A stretch of 45,668 nt of DNA from NCBI GenBank assembly GCA_035574915.1, contig DATLYJ010000148.1:1-45668 (forward strand). The letters run 5' to 3'. The notes below the pieces were generated by a model, which saw only the letters and a list, made by a program, of their open reading frames with translations, had not been told where the DNA came from and did not search any database. Below are positions 15,496 through 25,005 of the stretch, piece by piece (the first letter of the stretch is position 1; every line of letters starts with the position of its first letter). The DNA is from Dehalococcoidia bacterium (lineage in GTDB: Bacteria; Chloroflexota; Dehalococcoidia; DSTF01; WHTK01). The translations under genes were made by a program, and so were the position numbers.

Positions 15496-16251
15496 TCAGC
15501 CCACGTGCCGGCGCAGCCAGGCGTCGACTCGCGGCGCCGTCGCGGTCACCGCTCGCTCACTGTACACCAGCCCCCAGTGGCCGGCATCCGGCACCGCTAT
15601 CGTGTCGGCCCCTAGGTAGAGGGCGATGCGGCGGTTGAGGTCCGGAGGAAAGTGGCGGTCCTGCTCGCCGTAGAGGACGAGCGCAGGGCAACGGACGGCG
15701 CCGGCCCGGATATCGATGCCGCGTTTGCGCTGTCGGCGGGCGAAGCCGCTCTCGAGGGCGCCCCGGCTGCGCTCGAGGACTGCATCGCGTTCGGCGGGCG
15801 TGAGGTCGAACAGAGCCTCGGCGGAGCGTTCCGGTTCGTCCGGATACACGCCGTACAACTCCGGGCCGAACGGGGCGCTCGGCGTCTTGCGCACCTCCTC
15901 CGGGTCGCCGCGGCCCTGCACTTGCAGGGGCGGGCTTGGGGCGAGCGTGACCAGAGCCGGTGCCTCGGGGTGCCAGGCGGCATACATCATCGCCACTAGC
16001 CCACCCATGCTCCAGCCGAAGAGGACCGGCTCGGCGCCAAGCCGGGCCCGCATCTGCGCCGTGACGGACTCGACATCCGCCACGTAGTCCTCCATGGTGA
16101 CCGTAGTGAAGTCGACCGGAAGACTGCGGCCGTGACCCCGAAGGTCGAGCACGTTGGCGTCCCATCCCAGGGCCTTCAGTTCGCGCCGCCAGAAGTCCCA
16201 GACCCAGGCGCCGTTGGCGGCGCCGTGTACGAGGAGCAGGGGTGGTAGCAC
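15496..16251 (-). CDS. Alpha/beta hydrolase, 251 aa
   Basis: This is a second alpha/beta-hydrolase fold enzyme. It shows LLLVHGAANGAWVW (oxyanion hole, residues 5-18), a DLRGHGRS strand-turn, the nucleophile elbow FGWSMGGLVAM (Ser about 91), the acid in YGEQDRHFPP and the His in DAGHWGLVYSE. The triad is thus complete. The pattern resembles the MhpC/BioH/esterase group; the substrate is not predictable. The start is a GTG five residues ahead of the first core strand, without a clear ribosome site. A long spacer of about 500 bp lies upstream. Confidence 0.9.
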   Translation of the reverse strand: MLPPLLLVHGAANGAWVWDFWRRELKALGWDANVLDLRGHGRSLPVDFTTVTMEDYVADVESVTAQMRARLGAEPVLFGWSMGGLVAMMYAAWHPEAPALVTLAPSPPLQVQGRGDPEEVRKTPSAPFGPELYGVYPDEPERSAEALFDLTPAERDAVLERSRGALESGFARRQRKRGIDIRAGAVRCPALVLYGEQDRHFPPDLNRRIALYLGADTIAVPDAGHWGLVYSERAVTATAPRVDAWLRRHVG

Positions 16252-16755
16252 GGGTTACAGGCCCTCTATCCCGGCACTACTCGCGGAGGCGCGCAACAAG
16301 CCGTCATTACAGGTCAGCGCGAGGTCGTGTCCAGGTGGTGCGTCTACTCATACGCCTACTGGGGCAATCACGGCCTCTGGTCAGGCCGAGACCAGTCTAT
16401 CAGGCACGGGCAGATGGTAGCTCCTTATCAACCAGGCACTCGAGTAGCTCGGACTTCGCTCTGTATAGCTCTCGCGCCTCTGCAGCCTCCGCCAGTCAAG
16501 AGCAGCGAACCAACCGGCCCGATCCACCGAGGAGAGATCGAATCGGTCTCGCCCCCGGAATCAGACACAGAAGCTCAATGAAACTGGCTCCTGCTCACAG
16601 GACCCCACGCTGCCATGGTTAGCACGGCAAACGCCGCCAGGGCGACCAGGCGCCCAACCAGCGTTGTGAAGCCTACACGCGCCACGTCGGCCCAGCAGAC
16701 GGCAGGTGCGCGTTCACGTTCGGCTCCGAAGCGCGGATACGGACGATGTCCCGCC
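16252..16755. other. Long spacer between the hydrolase and citrate synthase genes
   Basis: These 504 bases hold no convincing gene. Composition is mixed and reading frames on both strands are short or unlike real proteins. The only candidate is a 36-codon minus-strand frame (16685 to 16575, GTG start) predicting one membrane helix (LVGRLVALAAFAVLTMAAW) in front of a short tail; it has no ribosome site and is not called. The promoter of the hydrolase gene should lie in the left part, but no clear motif was found. Confidence 0.4.
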
Positions 16756-17877
16756 CTAGCGGCGCTCCAGAGGGACGTACTCCAGGTTCATCGGCCCGGT
16801 GTACTTCAGCAGCGGCCGGATCAGGATGTTGTTCTCATACTGCTCAAGGATCTCAGTGCACCAGCCCGGCATGCGGCCGATGGCGAAGATGGGGACGAAA
16901 AGGTCCTCCGGGATACCGAGCAGGTAGTACACACTGCCGGCGTAGAAGTCGACGTTGACGTGGATGCCGTGGCGCTTGTAACGCGACATGGCCTCCTCGA
17001 CCGCCTGCAGGATCTGGTACCACTCCGGCTTGCCGACCCGCTGGCTTAGCTCGCGGCTCTTCTCGCGCATGTGCCGCGCACGCGGGTCCTCAGCCTTGTA
17101 GACGCGGTGGCCGAAGCCCATGATGCGCGGCTGGCGCGCCTCCACGTACTCCTTCGCGCGCTCCGGCGTCCCGATTTCCAGCACCATCTTCATCACCGCC
17201 TCCGCGGCGCCGCCGTGCAGAGGCCCCTTCAGGGTAGCGATCGCGGACACGACCGCCCCGTGAAGGTCCGCTTCCGTGGACGCGGTCACCCTCGCGGCAA
17301 AAGCGGAGGCGTTGGCCCCGTGCTCGGCGTGGAGGATGAAGTCGAGGTCCATGCACGCGACCGCTTCCGCGCTCGGCTCCTGGCCGTGGAGCATGTAGAG
17401 GAAGTTTGCGGCGTGATTGAGGTCCTCTCGCGGCGCCAGAGGCTCCTGGCCGCGGCGGATCCGCTCGTGCGCCGCCACTATCGTCGCGACCTGGGCCGTC
17501 AGGCGCTCCGATTTGCGGACGTTCGCCTCCTTGGACATGTCGTTCGTGTCAGGGTCATGCGTGGCGAGGGAAGACACGGCCGTGCGCAGCACGTCCATCG
17601 GGTGGGCCTCCTGGTTGAGGCGGATCGTCTCTATCACTTCGGGCGCGATGTCGCGCTGGCGCCGCAGCCGGCGGTCGAAGGCCTCCAACTCCTCTCGCGT
17701 CGGGAGCGAGCCGTGGATCAGGAGGTAGCACACTTCCTCGAAGGTCGACCTGGTAGCGAGGTCATGGATGTTGTAACCGCGGTAAAGGAGAATGCCCTGC
17801 TCGCCGTCGATGAAGCTGGACTCGGTGCGGTCGAGGTAGACGTTGCGCAGGCCCCTGTTGAGCTGCTCCGAAACCAT
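16756..17877 (-). CDS. gltA: Citrate synthase (citrate/2-methylcitrate synthase family), 373 aa
   Basis: The enzyme condenses oxaloacetate with acetyl-CoA (or propionyl-CoA in methylcitrate synthases) at the entry of the TCA or methylcitrate cycle. Catalytic landmarks are all present: LHAEHGANASAF with the first catalytic His (about residue 182), GPLHGGAAEAV, PRIMGFGHRVYK with the second His (about 255) and NVDFYAGSVYYLLGI with the catalytic Asp (about 309). The length of 373 aa is that of the short Gram-positive/archaeal type II-like subgroup, which lacks the NADH-regulated N-terminal domain. Sequence alone does not separate citrate from 2-methylcitrate synthase. It is a single-gene minus-strand unit, divergent from the CoA-transferase pair across 275 bp. 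Confidence 0.94.
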   Translation of the reverse strand: MVSEQLNRGLRNVYLDRTESSFIDGEQGILLYRGYNIHDLATRSTFEEVCYLLIHGSLPTREELEAFDRRLRRQRDIAPEVIETIRLNQEAHPMDVLRTAVSSLATHDPDTNDMSKEANVRKSERLTAQVATIVAAHERIRRGQEPLAPREDLNHAANFLYMLHGQEPSAEAVACMDLDFILHAEHGANASAFAARVTASTEADLHGAVVSAIATLKGPLHGGAAEAVMKMVLEIGTPERAKEYVEARQPRIMGFGHRVYKAEDPRARHMREKSRELSQRVGKPEWYQILQAVEEAMSRYKRHGIHVNVDFYAGSVYYLLGIPEDLFVPIFAIGRMPGWCTEILEQYENNILIRPLLKYTGPMNLEYVPLERR

Positions 17878-18152
17878 GCAGACCTCCGGCGTGCTTGTGA
17901 GGCGAGGGATCGACCGGAGTATATCAGCGGAGGGTGGCGTGGATGCAGTTCGAGATGCCTGAGGCGGGTCGTCGGGTGGCCTCTGCTGAGAGCGAGCGGG
18001 GCGCGCGGGTGGTGGCGCGATCGAGTGCGTGCCGACAGCAGCGCTGGGCCGCAGGCCCAGCTCAGTCGCCTCAGCCCGGCAGGCCGACTAGCCGACTAGC
18101 CGACGACCCATTAAGCTTTCGCCCATCCACCTGTTAGCTTCCAGGAGGTCCC

Positions 18153-19316
18153 GTGGGGATCCTTTCCGGCCTCAGGGTCGTCGATGTGACGCGCGGCACG
18201 GCCGGGCCGCTCCTAACACAGCTCCTCGCGGACATGGGGCCGGACATGGTGCGCGTCGAGTCGGTGGACGACAACGCGCGTAAGCAGCAGGGCTACCAGG
18301 TCCGGCTGCGCGGGCGCCGTAGCGTCCTGGCGGACCTGGCGCGCGCGGCAGGACAACACGTGCTCGAGCGCCTCGTCAGGCGCGCGGACGTGCTCGTCTC
18401 GGAGCCGGCTCTCGACGGCGTGAATCCGGTGCCGTGGCAGTGGCCCGAACTCGAGGCCATGAACCCGCGACTGGTGTACTGCCGCATCACCGGCTACGGC
18501 GACGAAGGACCGGAGGCTGGACGGCCTGTGCACGATCATCTCATCGCCGCCCGCTACGGCGTTTACGACCAGCCTGGCTGGCGCGAAGGCCCTACCTATC
18601 TCACTGCGCCAGTGCCCAGCCTGGGCGCCGCCCTCCTCTCCCTACAGGCGATCGGCTCGGCCCTGTACGTGCGGGAGAAGACCGGACGGGGGCAGGAGGT
18701 GACCACTTCGCTACTCGCCGGGTCGCTGGCCTTTCACCCCGGGTTTGTGCGCGCGAGCATCGAGCGGCCCGTGCCGGACCTGGGGCTGATGGCGCGAAGT
18801 CCGCTGGGCGCCGCGCCCTTCTACAGCATTTACGAGTGCGGCGACGGCAACTGGCTGCACTTCGGTTGCCTTACGCAGGAGTTCCAGCAGAGAGCAATGA
18901 AGGCCATCGGCCTCGAAGAGGAACTGAAAGCCCTCGGATTCGGCCAGGGACGCCAGGCGCCCCCCGAGACGCGGGAGCAGATCATCGCCTTGATTGCCGC
19001 CCGCATGAAGGAGAAGAGCTTCGCCGAGTGGGCCGCCCTCTTCGAGGAGCAGGACATCCCGCACGCGCCTTCGCAGTGGACCGAGGACCTGCTCGATGAC
19101 CCCCAGGTTCGCCACGAAGGCCTTGTGCTGACGCTCGACGACCCTCACGCCGGCCCGATGGAACAGATGGGGCCCGCGATCGTCTTCGAGGGCGCGCCCG
19201 AAGGGCCGCCGCGCCCGGCGCCGCTGCCGGGCCAACACACGGACGAGGTCCTGCGCGAGCTGGGTTTCGCCGATTCGGAGATCGCCGCCATGCGCGCCGC
19301 CGGAGCCGTCGCGTGA
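18153..19316 (+). CDS. Family III CoA-transferase, subunit 1, 387 aa
   Basis: The protein is a CaiB/BaiF (class III) CoA-transferase, which moves CoA between carboxylic acids through a covalent Asp intermediate. The N-terminal fold element LSGLRVVDVTRGTAGPLLTQLLADMG is a divergent version of the usual A-G-P-x-x-x-x-x-L-A-D-x-G motif. The candidate catalytic Asp is in GRPVHDHLIAARYG (about residue 129). The C-terminus ends PLPGQHTDEVLRELGF, a family hallmark. GTG 18153 is the start because AGGAGG lies 5 nt before it. The stop overlaps the next gene by 4 nt (GTGA), so the two are made together. The poorly conserved nucleotide region suggests a non-identical, possibly structural, partner of the second subunit. 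Confidence 0.9.
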   Translation: MGILSGLRVVDVTRGTAGPLLTQLLADMGPDMVRVESVDDNARKQQGYQVRLRGRRSVLADLARAAGQHVLERLVRRADVLVSEPALDGVNPVPWQWPELEAMNPRLVYCRITGYGDEGPEAGRPVHDHLIAARYGVYDQPGWREGPTYLTAPVPSLGAALLSLQAIGSALYVREKTGRGQEVTTSLLAGSLAFHPGFVRASIERPVPDLGLMARSPLGAAPFYSIYECGDGNWLHFGCLTQEFQQRAMKAIGLEEELKALGFGQGRQAPPETREQIIALIAARMKEKSFAEWAALFEEQDIPHAPSQWTEDLLDDPQVRHEGLVLTLDDPHAGPMEQMGPAIVFEGAPEGPPRPAPLPGQHTDEVLRELGFADSEIAAMRAAGAVA

Positions 19317-20491
19317 GCGGGCCGCTCGACGGCATCCGGGCAGTCGACCTCTCCCAGGTGATCGCGGGCCCCTACGGCACTGCCCTGCTCAGTTACGCCG
19401 GGGTGGACGTGATCAAGGTGGAGGCTCCGGGAGGCGAGTCAGGCCGAAACCTTGCCGGCGGCTTCTTCGGCTATAACCGGGGCAAGAGGGCCATCTGCAT
19501 CGACCTGCAGAAACCCGAGGGCCAGGCTGTCTTCCATCGCCTCGCCCGCGACTGGGCGGACGTAATCGTCGAGAACTTCCGGCCCGGCGTGGTCGAGCGC
19601 CTCAACGTCGATTACAAGACCATCGCCAGCCTCAACCCGCGCATTATCTACGTGAGCGCGACTGCCTTCGGCTCGAGCGGGCCATACAGCCATCGGCCGG
19701 GCTACGACCCCCTCCTGCAGGCAATGACGGGCGTCGAGAGGGCGCAAGGCGGCCGGCACAACCCGCCCGTCTTCTTGCGCATCGCGATCACGGACCTGAC
19801 AACCGGCCTCATGCACGCCGCGGCCATCGCCATGGCGCTTTATCACCGCGAACGCACCGGGCGCGGGCAGCACGTAAAGGCATCGTTAATGCGCTCCGGC
19901 ATCTTCATCAACGGCGACGCCTTCACTCGCTACCCGGGGCGGCCGGCACGGATTCTTCCAGACGCCGGCCAGCATGGCCTCGGGCCGCTCGACCGCATGT
20001 ACGAGACCAAGGACGGCTGGATATTCATCCTGGTGGAGGACGACCAGGGCCGCTGGGAGAAGCTGTGCAGCGTGCCCGGGCTGGGCGAGGCGCTCGCGGA
20101 CGGACGCTTCCGGACGCCCGCGGACCGGGCGCAGCATGCCGATGACCTGGCGGCGGTGTTGGAGAAGGCCTTCCGCAGCGACAGCGCCGAGGCCTGGCTC
20201 GCGAAGCTGGAGGCCGCGGGAGTCCCGGCCGCCCCGGTGATCGAGGGCTACGGGCGCCAGTTCTTCGAGGACGTCCAGCCCATCGTCAACCGCTACACCG
20301 TCTTCGGCGAGCACCCTGAACGCGGACACATGGAGCAGTCCGGTAACTACATCGGCTATTCGCTGACCCCGACCTCCCAGGAAGGTCGCACCGCCCCCCT
20401 TCTTGGCCAGCACACGGACGAGATCATGGCAGAGCTGGGCTACAGCGAGGCGGAAGTCGCCTCACTGCGAGCAGCCGGCGCTATCGCCTGA
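19313..20491 (+). CDS. Family III CoA-transferase, subunit 2, 392 aa
   Basis: This partner is the more canonical class III CoA-transferase. It has LDGIRAVDLSQVIAGPYGTAL, VIKVEAPGGESGR (CoA-binding strand), NRGKRAICIDLQKPEG, the catalytic Asp in RPGYDPLLQAMTG (about residue 140) and the tail PLLGQHTDEIMAELGY. A GTG start inside the preceding stop (GTGA) means coupled translation. Two-gene class III CoA-transferases are known as heteromers, for instance benzylsuccinate CoA-transferase BbsEF and the Chloroflexus succinyl-CoA:malate enzyme SmtAB, so a heteromer is likely here. The acid substrate is not predictable. The 3' end overlaps a convergent gene by 11 nt. Confidence 0.93.
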   Translation: MSGPLDGIRAVDLSQVIAGPYGTALLSYAGVDVIKVEAPGGESGRNLAGGFFGYNRGKRAICIDLQKPEGQAVFHRLARDWADVIVENFRPGVVERLNVDYKTIASLNPRIIYVSATAFGSSGPYSHRPGYDPLLQAMTGVERAQGGRHNPPVFLRIAITDLTTGLMHAAAIAMALYHRERTGRGQHVKASLMRSGIFINGDAFTRYPGRPARILPDAGQHGLGPLDRMYETKDGWIFILVEDDQGRWEKLCSVPGLGEALADGRFRTPADRAQHADDLAAVLEKAFRSDSAEAWLAKLEAAGVPAAPVIEGYGRQFFEDVQPIVNRYTVFGEHPERGHMEQSGNYIGYSLTPTSQEGRTAPLLGQHTDEIMAELGYSEAEVASLRAAGAIA

Positions 20492-21095
20492 AGGGCTGAT
20501 TCAGGGCAGAGAGGACATCATCGAGGATGGCGCGGTCCTCCGGCTCCGCCCGCGAACCGGGCGGGTCCTGGATCTCGTCGCCCGTCTGGCCGAGGACTGC
20601 CAGCATGTCCCGGTTCAGCAGCACCACCGGTCCCTGATAGAGTCGCTCCTCGCCGAGAAAGAGGAAGGTGTCAGTCAAGGGGAAGAAGCGCAGGAGACCG
20701 CTGTGCGCCGGATCGGATAGGTCGCTATTTGGCGGCACGTGGACCTTGCCGGTAGCCGCGTAAGGCGGCAGCAAGGCAAGCACGGGCACACGGACGAGGG
20801 TCGGCTTGACCATGCCGACGCGGTATAGCTGGTGCTGATGCTTGTAGTCTTCGCTCTCCTTCGGAATGGCCGCGATGATCTGCGTCTTCTGCACGGAGAC
20901 CTCGGGCAGGCTCGCCATCACCTGCCCCTTCAGGCTGAGTACGGAGGCGTGGCGCAGCAGGAACGTCTCCGACCGCGAGTTCAGGAGGTCGCTGAGGCGC
21001 AGCTTCGCCGTGACCTGGTAGGAAACGCCAGCCAGCCTGTAACCGGACAGCAGAAGGTCGACGGTGAGCCCGCCGCCGACTCCAGAAGCGAACAT
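20481..21095 (-). CDS. Unknown protein with RLSDLLN motif, 204 aa
   Basis: The first 60 residues (VDLLLSGYRLAGVSYQVTAKLRL, SDLLNSRSETFLLRHASVLSL) form a small beta-rich unit. The R-L-S-D-L-L-N motif is one I associate with DUF6812-like domains of unknown function that occur in Chloroflexota and Actinobacteria; this assignment is tentative. A second beta-rich unit follows (KVHVPPNSDLSDPAHSGLL, TDTFLFLGEERLYQGPVVLLN) and repeats the theme, suggesting a tandem fold. There are no membrane segments. ATG 21095 is chosen since upstream codons encode Arg/Pro-rich nonsense. The gene is 55 nt downstream of the YihY-type gene on the same strand and probably in its operon; its TAG overlaps the end of the CoA-transferase gene. 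Confidence 0.75.
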   Translation of the reverse strand: MFASGVGGGLTVDLLLSGYRLAGVSYQVTAKLRLSDLLNSRSETFLLRHASVLSLKGQVMASLPEVSVQKTQIIAAIPKESEDYKHQHQLYRVGMVKPTLVRVPVLALLPPYAATGKVHVPPNSDLSDPAHSGLLRFFPLTDTFLFLGEERLYQGPVVLLNRDMLAVLGQTGDEIQDPPGSRAEPEDRAILDDVLSALNQPFRR

Positions 21096-21150
21096 CAGTC
21101 CTTGATAACTCTCCCTGTCTCTAGCAACTTTATCGGCACATCCGGCCCGG

Positions 21151-22326
21151 CTATGAGATGTGGCGTCTTGCCTCGGGGTCGCTTCCGGACTCGCCCTTGC
21201 TACCGGGGCGGCGCGCCCAGACCAGGCTCCGTAGGGCCCGTCCAGCCTCGATCTGCGCCTGCCGAAGCAGGGGCGTCTTAGGCTTCGTCGGGTCGGGCAC
21301 GCTTGCAAAAGCCCCTGCGCCGAGGCCCGGCATCGCTACCGCCAGTTCCGCCCCGAACAGCAGTATCGCGGAGGCAAAGTAGACGGCGGTCAGGAACAGG
21401 AGGATCCCGCCCAGAGACCCGTAGAGCAGGTCGTAGGCGCGGAAGTTGGCCACGTAGAAGGCGAAGCCATTTTTGAGGAGCTCGAACAGGAGCGCCGCCA
21501 CCACGGCACCCAGCCAGACGTCTCGCAAGCGGACCGGAGCCGCGGGCACGAAGCGATAAAGGGCACCGAACACCAACACCGATATCAGCGCGGGCAAGAC
21601 GTAGGGCAGCATCCCCCAGAAGATGCCCGTGCCGCTGGATAGCGGCCCCAGGGCCTCGTCGCTGAGCTCCCTCAGGAGGCGAAGCGCCGCCGTGCCGCCC
21701 ACCGAGGTGAGCATCAGCAGCCCGAAGGCGATGACCATGAGCAGGTCAATGAGCTTCTGCTGCAGGTACGCGCGCTGGACTTCAGCCCCCCACACTACGT
21801 TGATCGCTTTGCGCACGGCGCCGAACATCGCCGAGGCGGACCACGCGGAGAACAGGAGGGAGAAGACAGTAAAGGGCGGGCTCGCGCTTGCCACCTCCCC
21901 CAGGGTCTCGCTAACCGTGTTCTGGTAGCTGACAAGCAACTCGTCCCGGGTAAGGATGCGACCCGCGAGCTGAGCCTGTCCCGTGCGCTCCAGTTGCTCC
22001 GCTATCGCCTGGCGCTCGTCGTCGCTAAGGCGGGCGATCACCTCCGAGACCTGGCGCACCTCCCCGGGATTGAGGCGCTTCTCGTCCGGCACCAGCCTCA
22101 CCTGGCCCTTCTCGAGGCCCAGGGAGTCGACGACCTCCCGGACGACGTCGGAGCGCACCTCCTCGCTACGGATGACGAGGCCGAACACCGAAACAAGCAC
22201 GAAGGTGAGCGGCACAATGCTGAAGAGCACGTAGTAGGAGATGGCGGCGGCGAGTTGGGGGCAGTTGTCGCGGCCGTACTCGCGGATCGAGTGCTTGATG
22301 TAACGCCAGACCTCGCCGGCGGTCAT
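21151..22326 (-). CDS. YihY/BrkB-family membrane protein, 391 aa
   Basis: This is a polytopic inner-membrane protein of the YihY (UPF0761) family, once called ribonuclease BN; the transport or envelope role is not settled. The hallmark N-terminus DNCPQLAAAISYYVLFSIVPL is present, with further helices around FSLLFSAWSASAMFGAV, KLIDLLMVIAFGLLML, LISVLVFGALYRFVP, LGAVVAALLFELLKNGFAFYV and LFLTAVYFASAILLFGAE. The motif LRDVWLGA and the GS-L-GG turn (YGSLGGILLFL) are typical. A charged insertion of about 100 residues follows helix one (residues 50-150) and is longer than in the E. coli protein. The C-terminus is a basic, Ser-rich cytoplasmic tail. It heads a two-gene unit with the RLSDLLN protein. 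Confidence 0.9.
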   Translation of the reverse strand: MTAGEVWRYIKHSIREYGRDNCPQLAAAISYYVLFSIVPLTFVLVSVFGLVIRSEEVRSDVVREVVDSLGLEKGQVRLVPDEKRLNPGEVRQVSEVIARLSDDERQAIAEQLERTGQAQLAGRILTRDELLVSYQNTVSETLGEVASASPPFTVFSLLFSAWSASAMFGAVRKAINVVWGAEVQRAYLQQKLIDLLMVIAFGLLMLTSVGGTAALRLLRELSDEALGPLSSGTGIFWGMLPYVLPALISVLVFGALYRFVPAAPVRLRDVWLGAVVAALLFELLKNGFAFYVANFRAYDLLYGSLGGILLFLTAVYFASAILLFGAELAVAMPGLGAGAFASVPDPTKPKTPLLRQAQIEAGRALRSLVWARRPGSKGESGSDPEARRHIS

Positions 22327-22533
22327 GCTAGGAACTATGGCAGCGCTAACGAAAGGGTGTCAAAGCCGAAAGCCTAACTCGGGAGGCCCAGCGCGCCCGC
22401 CCGGCTGAAGCAGGAGCTGGAACAAGGAAGCGGGACGGGTGCCGCCAGCCCCTTCCTCCCCTCTGCCGGCGCGCCTCTTTGGCGAGGCGAAAGTTGACCT
22501 GTTATCCTTGGATCGGCGTTGACGGGAAAGTTA

Positions 22534-22562
22534 TTGACACCACCGATCCCCTATGCTACGTT
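22534..22562 (+). promoter_or_regulatory. Promoter for the tRNA-Lys/tRNA-Leu transcript
   Basis: A perfect TTGACA box (22534-22539) is followed after 17 bp by TACGTT (22557-22562). The predicted start near 22569 leaves a leader of about 70 nt before tRNA-Lys. The 314 bp between the YihY gene and the tRNA hold nothing else that I can identify. Confidence 0.6.
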
Positions 22563-22640
22563 GCCGCCGCTACAGAGCAGGGCCGGCAGTTCGTGTAGAA
22601 GCGGAGTGCCGGCGCTTTGATAGTGGGCGGAAATTCGGCT

Positions 22641-22715
22641 GGGCCGCTAGCTCAATGGTAGAGCAGGTGACTCTTAATCACCCGGTTCCAGGTTCGAGTC
22701 CTGGGCGGCTCACCA
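22641..22715 (+). tRNA. tRNA-Lys (anticodon CTT)
   Basis: The complete cloverleaf is visible: acceptor GGGCCGC with GCGGCTC, D arm GCTCAATGGTAGAGC, anticodon stem GGTGA/TCACC with loop CTCTTAA (anticodon CTT, reads AAG), T arm CCAGG-TTCGAGT-CCTGG, discriminator A, and an encoded CCA end. Confidence 0.96.
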
Positions 22716-22751
22716 CTTTCGAGTAGGAGGCGGTAGCGCGGTAAACCGCTC

Positions 22752-22836
22752 GGGGAAGTGTCGGAACTGGTAGACGAGCATGACTTAGGATCATGTGCCG
22801 CAAGGCGTAGGAGTTCGAGTCTCCTCTTCCCCACCA
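22752..22836 (+). tRNA. tRNA-Leu (anticodon TAG)
   Basis: This is a class II tRNA with a long variable arm. The acceptor GGGGAAG pairs with CTTCCCC, the anticodon stem CATGA/TCATG holds the loop CTTAGGA (anticodon TAG, reads CTA), the variable arm is GTGCCGCAAGGCGTA-like, the T arm has TTCGAGT and CCA is encoded. It lies 36 nt after tRNA-Lys, so both are probably cut from one transcript. Confidence 0.95.
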
Positions 22837-22929
22837 TGAGAGAGTTGGAGCAGAACGCGGGCCCAACGGGAGGGCCCGCGGTGCCGCATCAAACGCCGGT
22901 CAAGGGCTAGGACTGGCAAAGGGGGACTG

Positions 22930-23917
22930 ATGCCGCCACTGCTGCAGGTGAAGGACCTCAGGACCTATTTCTACACGGAAGAGGGCGTCGTCAAAGCTGT
23001 TGACGGCGTGACCTATGACGTGGCAGAAGGCGAAACACTCGCCCTGGTGGGGGAAAGCGGCTGCGGCAAGAGCATCAGCGCTCTCTCGATCCTCCGCCTG
23101 ATCCCAATTCCGCCCGGCCGCATCGTATCCGGGGAGGTCATCTTCGAGGGCGAAGACCTCCTGAAGCTCAGCGAAGAGGAGATACGCCACATTCGTGGCA
23201 ACAAGATCTCGATGGTCTTCCAGGAGCCGATGACATCCCTTAACCCCGTGTTGACCATCGGCAAGCAGCTTACTGAAGCCATCGAGCTCCACCTCAAGCT
23301 CGACAGGCAGGCCGCGACCCAGCGCGCGATCCAGCTGCTCGAGATGGTCGGCGTGGCCGAGGCCGAGCGTCGTATCAACGACTATCCCCACCAGTTCTCC
23401 GGCGGGATGCGCCAGCGCGTCATGATTGCGATGGCGCTTTCCTGCAACCCCAAGCTCCTCATCGCCGACGAGCCGACCACGGCGCTCGACGTGACGATCC
23501 AGGCGCAGGTCCTCGAGGTGATGGCCCGGCTCAGCCGCGAATTCGGCACCTCCGTGATCATCATCACCCACAACCTCGGCGTCGTCGCCCGCTATGCGAA
23601 CCGCGTGAACGTCATGTACGCCGGCAAGATTATCGAGACCTCGACGGCGGAAAACGTCTACTCCGACCCGCGGCATCCCTACACCCTGGGCTTGCTGAAC
23701 TCCGTGCCGCGCCTTGACCAGGCGACGGGCGAGAAGCTGGTGCCAATCGAAGGCTTGCCGCCGGACCTGGCCCAGTTGCCGCCCGGCTGCGCCTTCTACC
23801 CGCGCTGCGTGTACCGCATCGACAAGTGCAAGGAGGAGTATCCTCCTCTGCAGCTAGTCGCCGAGAACCACTACGCCGCCTGCTGGGTGGACGTGAAGCA
23901 AGGGAGGCCCTCTAACA

Positions 23918-23928
<11 letters not shown>
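22930..23928 (+). CDS. oppD: Peptide/nickel ABC transporter ATP-binding protein (OppD/DppD type), 332 aa
   Basis: This is one of the paired ATPases of a peptide-type ABC importer. It contains Walker A GESGCGKS (about residue 40), the Q-loop [15 protein letters not shown] signature [15 protein letters not shown], Walker [13 protein letters not shown] and the H-loop IITHNLG. The C-terminus carries the oligopeptide-transporter extension with several cysteines ([15 protein letters not shown] and AACW), a region that binds an Fe-S cluster in characterised DppD proteins. The ATG follows GGGGGA closely. It starts 94 nt after tRNA-Leu and overlaps the next ATPase gene by 11 nt. No permease or binding-protein gene is in the window, so the partners are encoded elsewhere. 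Confidence 0.93.
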
Positions 23929-24940
<1,012 letters not shown>

Positions 24941-25005
24941 CGCTTGCTAAGGGTACCCAATAATATCGTCCAAGGCCCCGAGCCCTGGGTGGTGAAACTC
25001 GTCCC

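Noticed and set aside
16575-16685. 36-codon frame with one predicted membrane helix in the spacer before the hydrolase
   Set aside because: The helix looks real but there is no ribosome site and the frame is open upstream without a defined start; it could be chance in a GC-rich spacer.
18080-18105. Short tandem GACTAGCC-type repeats before the CoA-transferase pair
   Set aside because: Only two to three copies of 8 bp; too little to call a repeat element or an operator.
22541-22640. T-box or other riboswitch in the tRNA leader
   Set aside because: No specifier or antiterminator sequence can be seen, and the leader is only about 70 nt.
22652-22866. Small minus-strand frames across the two tRNAs
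   Set aside because: They are translations of tRNA sequence (a known annotation artefact), not genes.
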